Notes under the pieces: model-generated
Told to the model about the DNA's origin: nothing
Database searches by the model: none
What the model saw: only the letters and a program-made list of their open reading frames with translations
In this document: one piece after another, positions 1-11,100 of the stretch
How positions within the stretch are numbered: position 1 is the first letter of the stretch
Layout of the letters: the number at the start of each line of letters is the position of its first letter
Translations under genes and position numbers: made by a program
NCBI RefSeq assembly: GCF_030936135.1
Contig: NC_082637.1
Span: forward strand, 248,001-312,000
From: Gavia stellata
Lineage: Eukaryota > Chordata > Aves > Gaviiformes > Gaviidae
Reading direction: 5' to 3'
Length of the DNA: 64,000 nucleotides

Positions 1-1290
1 ACGGTAAGTTCCAATATTACTGCCAAATGTATGAATTAGGCAGGATGGGGCTTCATGCTGTTCTGTTTGAATCTCTGACGCATACGCCATTTTATCCTCC
101 TGAAGTAATTGCAGCATACTGTATTGCTCTTGTGTTCTAGAATTTTACCTGAAAAATTACTTTCTAGATCTTTAAAGAACAGAACAACAGCTGAGTTTTC
201 TGTTTCTAGTTAGCTGCCAAGAAGAGACTCCCAATTCCCTTAACATCTTCCGCAGATGTACTCTAAAAAACCAAAATATATTCTTAGATATATTTTAGAA
301 TATAGTTGGATGGAAGACACTATAGAAAACAAAACATGAAGTACTTCTTTCTCTGTATTAACAAGTACTAACTTATGAAGAATACTCAAGATACTTACGT
401 AATTTCTTCTAAAATTTATCTCACAAATATTTTGCTTGTGTGTCTCATCCGATCAATATGTTTGCCTAATGCTTTGTGTAACTGAGAAAGAGAATGTACC
501 TTTCCCAGGGAATATGTAAGGTTTTACTTTCATCCATGCTGAAGTACATGTGTGTCATTTTAAAAAAAGAACTTAATCTCTCCTGAATGACCCCAGGATC
601 ATCCTCTTCTTTAGCAGGCTCTGAACCTACTTACTGACTCTTAAATTGCTCATACTCACAGATTAGGTAAGAGGAAAAGAAGAGATGTCAGAAACAAATG
701 GATATGAAAAAAGTAGAACAAAACACCAGGGTGGAAAGAAACCGAAAAAACCCCACCCCTGATAATTATTTTCTTCTGGAATGAGGCTGTAAGACAGAGC
801 AATAGATTGTATTTAAGAATGAAGAAGGAAGTTCTAACTGTTGGTTCAGTCATCGATTTAACAGGGGCACACTCTAGCCAGGTAGACTGCCGCTCCGGTG
901 AAACAAAGCCGACACCTGCCCCTGCTCTGCGATGCTGCACGCTGACAAAACACACACCCGTATTTCTCACCTTTATACATCTGACCCTCTCTGAAGCAGT
1001 GTCCGGATCGCTAACCAACTTTCACCACTGTCAGTTCACATAATCGAGGGCACGAGTGTCACCAAAGGTTTGCTTTGCTCACTTCCACAGAAGAAGGTTG
1101 GTCTCCTATGTTGTGAGAAACGGTATCATTTTTTCTGCAGGATTTCCGACTATTCTAAAAATGAACAGATGGAGCCTGCGTAAGTGGGATCTTTGCTAAG
1201 GAAGTAATATTGAGGGGAACAAACAGGTTATTTACCCGTGAAACACTCTGCAGACTGTTAGTCGTACGCAGCTGTGCAAGAGGCCGCGGT
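1..1290. other. Upstream flank of LMAN1, no gene seen
   Basis: AT-rich, mostly unique sequence before the LMAN1 CpG island. The longest open frames (about 120 codons on the minus strand, 78 on the plus) have ordinary low-complexity composition and no recognisable domain or splice-site support. In human the next gene on this side is CCBE1; none of its exons is recognisable here. I see no repeat that I can name. Confidence 0.6.
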
Positions 1291-1883
1291 ACGAGGGAGA
1301 ACGCACGGCAGCCGGAGGGTGCGCTGGGCCCCCGCTGCCAGCGGAGGAGAAGGCCGCGGCCCGCAGGGCCTTCCCACAGCCGCTCGCACCGCCGCGGCCC
1401 TGCGGAGCCCCGCGGGCACCCCCGAGGGGACGGGGAACGGCCTCGGCAGCGCCGCTCCCCCCGCGGCCGACACGGACCCGGGGCTGTTCGGAACCGCCAG
1501 CAGCCCGGCTCCCTCCCAGACGCCGAGTCTCGGGCTCTCCGGGACTCCTCCGTTCCCAGGGAAGAGCCATCCCGCGGGACCGCTGCAGCGTACGCCCTGC
1601 CGGCCGGAGCGCGGAGGCCCCCCCGGCGCGCGGGTGAGGGAGGGGGGAGGCGGAGGCCCGGCCCGCCCCGCCCAGAAGCGGCGCCCTCCCACCGCCCCTC
1701 AGAAGCGCCACGGCCAGCCGCTCCTCCCCGTGGCCCGCCGGCGGGGCGGGAGGCGCTGGCGCCCCCTTGGTGGGCTGGGGGCGAGGCCCAGCCGCCGGCG
1801 TCGGGGGGCGGCCCGAGCCGCGCCCGCCCCGCCCCGGCCCGGCGGCCGCGCCGCCTTGCCCTTTGCCCGGCCCCCGCGCTCGG

Positions 1884-1902
1884 CCAATCGGGCGGCGCCC
1901 TG
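1884..1902 (+). promoter_or_regulatory. LMAN1: CCAAT box with degenerate ERSE-like spacing
   Basis: CCAAT at 1884-1888 is followed after nine bases by CCCTG at 1898-1902. The ER stress response element is CCAAT-N9-CCACG, bound by NF-Y plus ATF6. The second half here matches only 3 of 5 positions, so this is at best a weak variant. It is noted because LMAN1 is a known target of the unfolded protein response. Confidence 0.3.
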
Positions 1903-1934
1903 TTGGCTGTGCCCGGCGTCCCGCAGCACGGTGC

Positions 1935-1945
1935 AAGATGGCGGC
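1935..1945 (+). promoter_or_regulatory. LMAN1: YY1-type site over the LMAN1 start codon
   Basis: AAGATGGCGGC matches the YY1 consensus that commonly sits just downstream of the transcription start in CpG-island housekeeping genes, often over the initiator ATG. A second AAGATGGCGG occurs at 2328-2337 inside intron 1. The A at -3 and G at +4 of the ATG also give it a strong Kozak context. Confidence 0.55.
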
Positions 1946-2151
1946 GCGCGCGCGGCGGGGTGGCCTGGTGGCGACCCTCCTCGCCGGAGCTTTGCTCGCC
2001 TTCGGCCGCCTGCCGCTCGCCCTCGGGCAGGCGGCGGCGGAAGGCACGGCGGCAGCTCTGCCGCACCGCCGCTTTGAGTACAAGTACAGCTTCAAGGGGC
2101 CGCACCTGGTGCAGGCGGATGGGACGGTGCCGTTCTGGGTGCATACGGGCA
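1938..2151 (+). CDS. LMAN1: LMAN1 exon 1 (coding part)
   Basis: Encodes residues 1-71 plus one base: a signal peptide with an Arg-rich n-region and an Ala/Leu-rich core, then the first strands of the lectin domain. The donor is A|GTAAGT, phase 1. The start is chosen because it gives the signal peptide, a strong Kozak context and the family length of 510 residues. Confidence 0.95.
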
Positions 2152-5100
2152 GTAAGTGCCGGGCGGGGGGCGGCGGGCCGCGAGCGAGGCCGGGCCGCGC
2201 CGCGCCATGTTCCTGCCGTGCAGGCAGCCGTGGCCGGCCCCGCGGGGGGCACGCGGCCCTTCTTACTTGGGGAAGAGGTGGGAAGGAGCCGCCCCAGGCC
2301 GTGGCCGGGGGGCGGAGGGGCACGGCGAAGATGGCGGGGGCCGGCGGGACCCGTCAGCCTTGGTTGGCTTCCGGGGGCCGCCGAGACACGGGGTGGAAGC
2401 GGCGGGAGGTCTTGCGGCCGGCAGCAGCTGGAAGGGAGAGGGGCCGGACTCGCCGCCCCCTCTCCCCCGCGCCTTCTGCCTCGCGGGGCCGGGCCCTGCC
2501 GCGGGCCGGGGTGCACCGAGCGCGCCGTTAGGCTGGAGCGGCGGCCGTGCCCCCCCCCGCCCCCTGGGCCCTGTCCTGCGGACTTCCACGTAGCCCCAGA
2601 GGGACAGAGGAGGTACCGTAATAGCGGTAAAACGCCTGCGCGTCCTCCCCCCGTTTCTTCGGCGTGCGGTTCGAAGTTACCTGCGGCCTTTCCTGTGGTG
2701 CCGTAGCTCCGTTTGTGTGAGGCGTTGGCTCAGGACGGTACGAAACTCTTCTTCGTGAAGTGATGATGTGTCACTGCTGGTCAAAATGACAGCCGGCCTC
2801 GCGTCTGCACCGCGTACCCGAGACAAGTCGCTACGCTTCTGTGCGGCTAGAAATCCTGTTGAATTTCGTAATATAAAAGCTTGGAGTGGAAATTGTGCCT
2901 TGGCAAATACGACTTCATTGAACCTGGTTTTTGCAGTTTGGGTATCCTCTGCAGTATGGGTTAAGGATTTGATTCTACTCAAAAAGGCTTCCCTAAGTGC
3001 CCCCCTCCCGTAAAATGTATTGATATTCACAGTACGTAGGTTCTACCTTAGTATAATTTCTCTGCAGTAACTTCTGCTGTGTTTTTATTTTTTTTCACGA
3101 GACTTTAATTTAGCTTCTTTTGGTTAATTCATGAGTGTTAATTTTTGACTTATTTGACATTATGCTACAAGTGACATGGAGGAAACTGACTACAGATAAG
3201 CTTTTTTCCCTGCTTTCTTTAAGCAGATAATCACAAAAATAAACGTTATTTAATACAAGTGAATGAATCTATCTCTCTAAATGTATGCCTGTTATTCTTT
3301 TAAATTATTAAAACCGAAAATTAGAACATCTGTTTTTAAAAAGCAGAACAGAAATCTATGATTTCTGGAAAGCCACGTGGGATACAGCAGAAAGCTAAAC
3401 TTGATTTTTTTATTTTTTAATTAACTTTATACGTATCTTAACAGCAAGACCAATGTTCTATTTAAGTTGTGCATTGTGGTCCTAAATGGAAGGTAATTAA
3501 GTCTTCTGTAAAGCAGTAGTAATCAAGTTGTTGAAAGTAAAGGTGTGGGGGTTTGATTTTTTCTTCTCTCAAGTGGTTGAGTACTACACTAAAAAGTTAC
3601 TTTGAAAACTGTTCTCAAGGAGACCAGAAAATTTTGTGAATTTAGAGGATTTGTTAATTGGCTAATTAAGCACTTGCAGTACTTTCTCTTTCATATATTC
3701 AGTGTTGGTTCCTTTCCTTTCTAGATGCCATACCAAGTGCAGATCAGATTCGTATAACAACATCTTTGAAAAGCCAAAGAGGATCAGTGTGGACAAAAAA
3801 CAAGTCAATATTTGAATACTGGGAAGTCGAAGTGACCTTTCGAGTTACAGGAAGAGGCCGCATTGGAGCTGATGGATTGGTATTAAGAATTTGATCTAAC
3901 TGAAAAAAATAGACGTGATTTAAACAGCGAATCTTGACTTATGACTCTTGCTTGCTTTCTGTAATAGGCAATCTGGTTTACGGAAGAGCAAGGCTTGGAA
4001 GGTCCTGTTTTTGGGGCAGCTGATAAATGGAATGGTGTTGGAATTTTCTTCGACTCCTTTGACAACGATGGAAAGGTTAGTTGGAAGCAAACTCTTCTAG
4101 CAAAGATTATAAATTAATTTCCTGCCTCTTTTGTACATATAACTTTGTGGAAAAAAAATTAGGATGTTCTTTTCCTACTCTCCCTTCCTTCACTTTGAAG
4201 GGATAAATTAAAATAGTCAAATTTCCCTTACAGATTTTTTGCTAGACTTTTTCACACTTTTTTTTTTTTTAAAGCTTGAAAGTTGAAGCATAACACATAA
4301 TGCTATGCACGCATTGGTTCATGTGTTAGGTTTGGAGGGAAGATGCCATGTACATATGTACAAACTGAAATTTGGAACGTCCATGCACAATTTGAAGTGT
4401 TGATATACCTGAAGATGTGTGCTTTGGAAGAGGCATATTGTACCAAAATATGACACTGTGGAAACACAGATTTCTATGTCTGTCTTCAGACATGCTCTTT
4501 TTCTTGCAACAAATCTGCCTTGAGCAGTTCAGCAGCAAAAATTCTGTAGCAGATGGGGGTGACAGTTGCTGTTTTGAATTTCCAATTTTCCAGTCCAGAA
4601 CAATCCTGGGAAACTTTAACAATACATAGTAGGTCTGCTTTGCTTCCTTTGCTTTTCCTGCTTTGGCTTGCTTTTAGATGTTTTAGATATATTTTTGTAG
4701 GTCTACCAGCTTTTTTCCTACCAATGGCTTTTGATATACAGCAAACTTCATCATATATAAGTTGAAAGACTGAAGGTGATGTTTATGTTTCTGATCTTCA
4801 AAGACAAAGACGTATTGTTTGACTTATTAAGAATTTTTAAATCCTTTTTTTATTCCTTTTTTCTGACTTCTGGCATGAATATGGACACTGGTGTGGTTTA
4901 GCTGGCTGAAGATGCCATCTATCAAAAATTGCATGTGGACAACACTGTGTTTGCTAGAACTTTGATAGCACTGGGACTCTGATCATGACAATTTTAGTCA
5001 ATGTGGTGTGAAACCCTATTTTAGAAAGTGATGATGTGTCACTTCTAGTCAAATCAAAAGTCTTCGTCATGCCTGTATTGGTCTGACGTGTCTTAAATAC

Positions 5101-8100
5101 GGGAGTTTGTAAGACCTTTTTTTAATGACAACCTGTTACTTTCTTCAGTCCCAGTATGGAGAAATTCTTCTTTGTGCTGTTTTAGTGTGTTCACTGGAAG
5201 ACGTTTGGTGCTGTAACTGGTCCTCAGCCTAATATGCTAGCATCTAGAAGTAGACTTCACCTAGTACTGCCAACTCAGAGCACCCTGATTATGACGCTGA
5301 TCTAAAAACTGCAAGCTTTTTTTCTCTTCCTCCTGAGGCTGTAGGTCATATTAGAGTTGAATTTTTATTTCTCAGTAGGAGGAGTGACAAGAACTTCTTA
5401 AAAAGAAAAATACGGTTTCATAGCTCTAAACACCTGAAATTGTAAGAACCACGCTAAGTGTCACAAGAGTTTACAGCATATCTTTCCTGTGACCTTTGGA
5501 GGCAAAAAATTGAGAACTTATTCCCCACTTTGGATTCTCTTCTGTCTTTCAAGTTCTTGCATGCAGACATGATCCCCTGCAGAAATTGGACAGCCCATCG
5601 ACCATTAGCATTGAATACTTTTGTTAGTCGCTGTCTACTGTGCTCTAAGGTAGATTAGACTTGGGTTGCATTCATGAGTGCTTTGAAATTGAACTGTTTG
5701 TATATGCTTTGTGCAGAATATATGCAAGTATGCTCTGAACTACTTCGATATTACTGTTGTTAAATGGAAATAAACAGTAAGAAAATGACATTAAAGTATT
5801 CCAGTGGTACTGAGCAGGTAATACTGATGTCAAAGCAATTAAGCTAGCCAAACTTCATTGCTGAGAAGTAGAAACACTGGTGTATTTCTGTACACAGGTG
5901 TACCCTTCTGTAGTCATCACAATCTATGTGATGAAGGAAAAGAAAGATAGTTTGGTTGTAGTGGTTTTTTGAAGACAAAGGACCACCCTACCCCACCACT
6001 ATGAATTGAGAAGGACATGATTTCCTGAATTCTTGAAATCTGCATCTTGTTTTCTTTTCTTAAGAGCTGGTAATCTGTTTCGTGGGACAGTATATTCCTT
6101 TATGTCGTGGTTTAACCCTGGTAGGCAGCTAAGCATCACACAGCTGCTTGCTCACTCCCCCCTGGTGGGATGGGGGAGAGAATCAGAAGGGTAAAAGTGA
6201 GAAAACTCGTGGGTTGAGATAAAGACAGTTTAATAGGTAAAACAAAAGCTGCACGCTCAAGCAAAGCAAAACAAGGAATTCATTCACTACTTCCCATTGG
6301 CAGGCAGGTGTTCAGCCATCTCCAGGACAGCAGGGCTCCATCATGTGTAACGATGACCTCGGAGGACAAATGCCATAACTCTGAATGTCCTGCCTTCTTC
6401 CTTCCCCCAGCTGTTATTGCTGAGCCTGATGCCATATGATCTGGAATATCCCTTTGGTCAGTTGGGATCAGCTGTCCCGGCTGTGTCCCCTAACAATTTC
6501 TTGTGCACCCCTAACCTACTTGCTGGTGGGGGACTGAGAAGCAGAAAAGGCCCTGAGGCTGTGTAAGCAATAACTAAAGTATTGCTGTGTTATCAACACT
6601 GTTTTCATCACAAATCCAAAACGTAGCCCCTTATAAGCTACTATGAAGAAATTTAACTCTATCCCAGCCAAAACCAGTACACTTTAGGAGATGATGAATT
6701 GAAATGTTGAAGGGGGAAGGGAGATTAACTCTGAAATCTTGTGCTCTCATAAAAACTGGAGTTCACTTCATAAACTCCTGGAGGCAACCAGAATAGCACT
6801 GTAGCATTATCATTTTAGCTTTTTCTTATCCTCTAGCAATTTAAATAACTGGGGATGTGTTTAGCAGACTTTGTTTAGTCTCTGACAGATAGCTCCTGAG
6901 GTTTTTCTAATGACTGTGACAAGGTCAGCAGGATGTCAACATACATAGTGTCTGGATATTTTTCCCAATGTTATGTAGCCAAAGTTGGATATATTAAATT
7001 ATCTATTAGTTTTAAGATCTGTATCTTCACTACATATGAATTTGTCCCATCTGTGGCTTTTATATTTCTTTATTTGTCAAATGATGGTAATTGGTAGCAT
7101 ATCCAGGAAATCAATTTATGTGGGGTTTTTTCACCCCTAACAATGCAAAGAATGTAGCAGTCCCTTGCAAAGCATGCAGCATGACACAGTGCTACTCAGT
7201 CATTTTGCTTATGTAATCCTGACATACAGAAAGAGTAAAAACATCTGTGATGTATCTGTAGTGTAATGACTTCAGGTGCTTTATTGCAGAAAGGCTATCA
7301 GTGATGTTACTTAGTTTCACTTGGAATTAAACTATTCCATTTGTTTGCTATTTCTTTTTCTAGAAAAACAATCCTGGAGTGATCATTGTAGGCAACAATG
7401 GAAAACTTCTATATGACCACCAGAAGTAAGTTTATTTTCAGTGTTAATGATGAAAGTTTGCTTTTGAATGATGAAATATTGCATGAAACTCTTTGAGAAA
7501 CATAAAGGTTTGTTTCATATGAAACTTTGTTGTTCCCTTTATATTTGAATTTTTCTTGTTGTTAAAACACTGTTTTGGTGGTAACAGCACAGAAATTGGC
7601 AACTGATGAATATTTAAATGGCATATGTCCTTTGGGATGGGTAAACGGAGATAAATGGAGGTACAGACTTTTTACTTCTTTATTGCTTATGGATATCTTT
7701 ATCCACACACAGCTAATAACTGACAAAAGTGACTAACTGAAGGCTAATTGCCTGTTACTAAAATTAATTGGTTTAATTTTGTTTTCTGATTGTTCATTGT
7801 CAACAGCACAATTGACATATTTTTGGATTCTCTGAGAAGAGAGGTGTCTAGCTTAGTTGGTGCAGTCCGGACTATAGCTTATGTCCATCTCAGTTCACAT
7901 GTGCAAGGAATATATCTTAGAAGCAAACAGATTTCCCCACTACTGCATTCTATCTATATTGTGTCCTGTGTAAAGCATCTGGTACTGTTGATCCCAGACT
8001 TCAGAAAAGCTCAGTGCGCTTGTGGGACAGCTTTTGAAAAACTTGCATCTTGAAAAGCTATCATGATGTTGCTTAGTGATACATTGATGCTTTTTTGTCT

Positions 8101-11100
8101 TAGCTCATAAATCATAAGATATAGTTTTATGCAAGTTGTCTTCTTGCATAGTGATGGTTCCACGCAAGCATTGGCATCCTGTCAGAGGGACTTTCGTAAC
8201 AAGCCCTATCCTGTTCGAGTAAAGATAACATACTACCAAAAAACATTGACTGTAAGTACTGTGAAATAACATAATTACTCACGTTTCTCAGCTTTTTGAG
8301 TGTGAGATTGACCCAAAGACCCCATATGTTAATTCCAATATTCTGGAAAATGTTGAGCTCGGTAGCAGAAGCTGGAAGGAGGTGCAGTATGTTCAAATGC
8401 TAGACAAGTTCTTTTAGCTACGTTAGTGCATCTGTAGTTTCCTGAGCTGACCCAGCAGGTATTGCTGATTTTTCTGATGTTACTTAGGAGTCAGTCATGC
8501 TAACGTACTTGTATGTGCTCGGACCCTTCTGTTGCTATTGACTTACCTGTAGAGGTGTCCCAAAACCAGTAACTGTTCCTCAGCTTCCAAGTGGTTGCGC
8601 TGCTCCTTAACTTGCACAGTATTTCTCAAGCTGATCTGAGAGCTGCAGGGGGTTTTGTAGCTGATTGTAAGAGGTTCTTGACATGTGACTAAAAAACTGA
8701 AGCTCACTCTTTGACAGTAAATTTAAATTTGCTACTTGAGGCTTCCCACCTCCAAGAAATAGTAGGGCTTTGAAGATTAAAGAAGATAGAAAACCATTGG
8801 TATAAGGGAATCTTCAAGTCTTCTTAAATACTATTCAGATGACTGTGAATCCTTTCTAGATAAGGAGAGAAAGATACTAACGTGGTGCTGAGTTGCAACA
8901 GCTATGAAGTATGTGTTTCTTGGCTTCTGATTTCTTCTGAAAAGATGCTTTTCATAGGTATTAGCCATAAAGCACACAGCTGTCATTTTGTGGTAAAAGT
9001 TTCTCTAAAAGTAAACATGAATGCACCTAAAAGTATGGACCTTGTACTGTGTTGTAATGGTAAAAGCTATCTGTTACTCATGAATGAAAATTAAATTTCA
9101 GACTCCAAGGCTGCTCTCTTTTTGAGTGCGCCTGGTCCCTAATGCTTTATCTAGGAACTCCTCTGGCCCAAATGTTGCTGTTAACCTTAGCAGTTCTGCA
9201 AATGCAAATGGAGGAAGAGAATCTCTCTAAGCTTAGAATCAACCTAAGAACAGTAAGGGATTACTCTTCTCGATCAGACCAAAAATTTATGTTGCCCAGA
9301 ACCTTATTGGGATATATACTTTTGATAGACTGCCCTTTAATGATCCCCGAATCAGGGATTTCTTGAACTGGAGTTAATATTATTATGCCATGATCAGTTT
9401 TAGACTAGAATAATTCCATTTGGAAGGGATCTGCAACGATCATCTAGTCCAACTGCCTGACTGCTTCAGGGCTGACCAAAAGTTGAAACATATTATTAAG
9501 GGTATTGCCCAAATGCCTCTTAAACACTGACAGGCACGGGGCATCGACCACCTCTCCAGGAAGCCTTTTCCACTGTTTGACCACCCTCTCAGTAAAGAAA
9601 TGCTTCCTCATGTCCAGTCTGAACCTCCCCTGGTGCAGCTTTGAGGCATTCCCATGCATCCTATTACTGGATCCCAGGGAGAAGAGCTCAGCACCTTCCT
9701 CACAACATCCTCTCCTCAGGAAGCTGCAGAGAGCAATGAGGTCACCCCTCAGTCTCCTTTTCTCAGAATCACTATGGTTGGAAAAGACCTGTAAGATCAT
9801 CAAGTCCAACCATGATCCAACGCCACCATGCCCATTAAACCATGTCCCACAAACGAGACAAACCCGGAGTCCTCAGCTGCTTCTCACAGGACATGCCTTC
9901 TAGTCCTGTCACCAGCTTTGTTGCACTTCTCTGCATTCAAGTACCTTAACATCCTTTTTAAAATTGTGGGGCCCACAGTACTCAGGGTGAGGCTGCACCA
10001 GCGCTGAATACAGCAGGATAATCGCCTCTTTTGTCCAGCTGATTATACTATGTTTGATGCACCCCAGGCTGCAGTTTGCTCTCCTGGCTGCCAGGGCACA
10101 CTGCTGACTCATACTGAGCCTAACGGCAACCAGCACCCTCAGATCCTTTTCTGCAGGCTGCTTCCCAGCCACTCCTCCCCCATTTTATACTTGTGTCCAG
10201 TGTTACTTCATCCCAGCTGCAGAATCCAACATTTGTTCCTGTTAAATTTCATGCCACTGATGATTGCCCAATGCTCCAATCTATCTAGGTCCCTCTGCAA
10301 GGCCTCTTGTCCCTTGAGTCAACAGCACCTCCCAGTTTAGTATCATCAGCAAACTGACTACTGGTGCATTCAACTCCTGCATCCAGACCGTTGCTAAAAA
10401 TGTTGAACAGCACTGGCCCTAGGATTGAGCCCTGAGGAACACTGCTGGTGACCGGTCGCCAGCCACATATAGCTCCATTCACTGCAGCCCTTTGAGCCTT
10501 TCCATTCAGCCAGTTCTCCACCCAGTGGACCGTGAACCTGCTCATACCACAGTTGGACAGCTTGTTCAGAAGGATGCTGTGAGGGAAGGTATCAAAAGCC
10601 TTACTAAAATCCAGAAGAACTATGTTCACCACCTTGCCTCCATCCACTAGGTGGATGATGTTATCGTAGGATATCAAATCAGATAGGACTTTCCATTCGT
10701 GAACCCATGTTGACTGTGCCTGATGATTGCATTGTTCTTTAGATGCCTTTCAATAGCACCCGGTATGATCTCCATGATTTTTCCAGGCACTGAGGTTAGA
10801 CTAACAGGTCTATAGTTTTCTAAGTCTTCCTTCCCTCATGCCCTTCTTGTAAATTGGAATAATGTTGTCTAGCTTCCAGTCGGTGGGGACCTCCCCAGAC
10901 TCCCAAGACCTTTGGTAGACAATTGAGAGGGGTCCTGCTATAACATCTGCTAGCTCCTTCAGTACTCTGGGATGAATTCCATCTGACCCCATCGACTTAT
11001 GAATAATCAGCTGATACAACTTGTCCTTTACAATTTCAGTGTCCACAAATGGCAAGTCACTGCTCCCACAGCTGTGGTCTTCCAACTCAGAGGACCAGGC

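Larger units (their letters stand above)
1290..2620. promoter_or_regulatory. LMAN1: LMAN1 CpG-island promoter
   Basis: A very GC- and CpG-dense block spans the LMAN1 start codon and contrasts sharply with the AT-rich DNA on both sides. It has no obvious TATA box. A CCAAT box lies at 1884-1888, 54 bases before the ATG. Several GC-box-like strings lie at 1680-1860. This is the usual form of a housekeeping promoter, as expected for a cargo receptor needed in all secretory cells. The transcription start is not visible but probably lies between the CCAAT box and the ATG, which would make the 5' UTR short. Confidence 0.75.

Noticed and set aside
1155-2706. Long open frames of 250-500 codons on both strands over the LMAN1 CpG island
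   Set aside because: High GC content removes stop codons. The Arg/Pro/Gly/Ala-rich translations match no family and overlap the true exon 1 in other frames.
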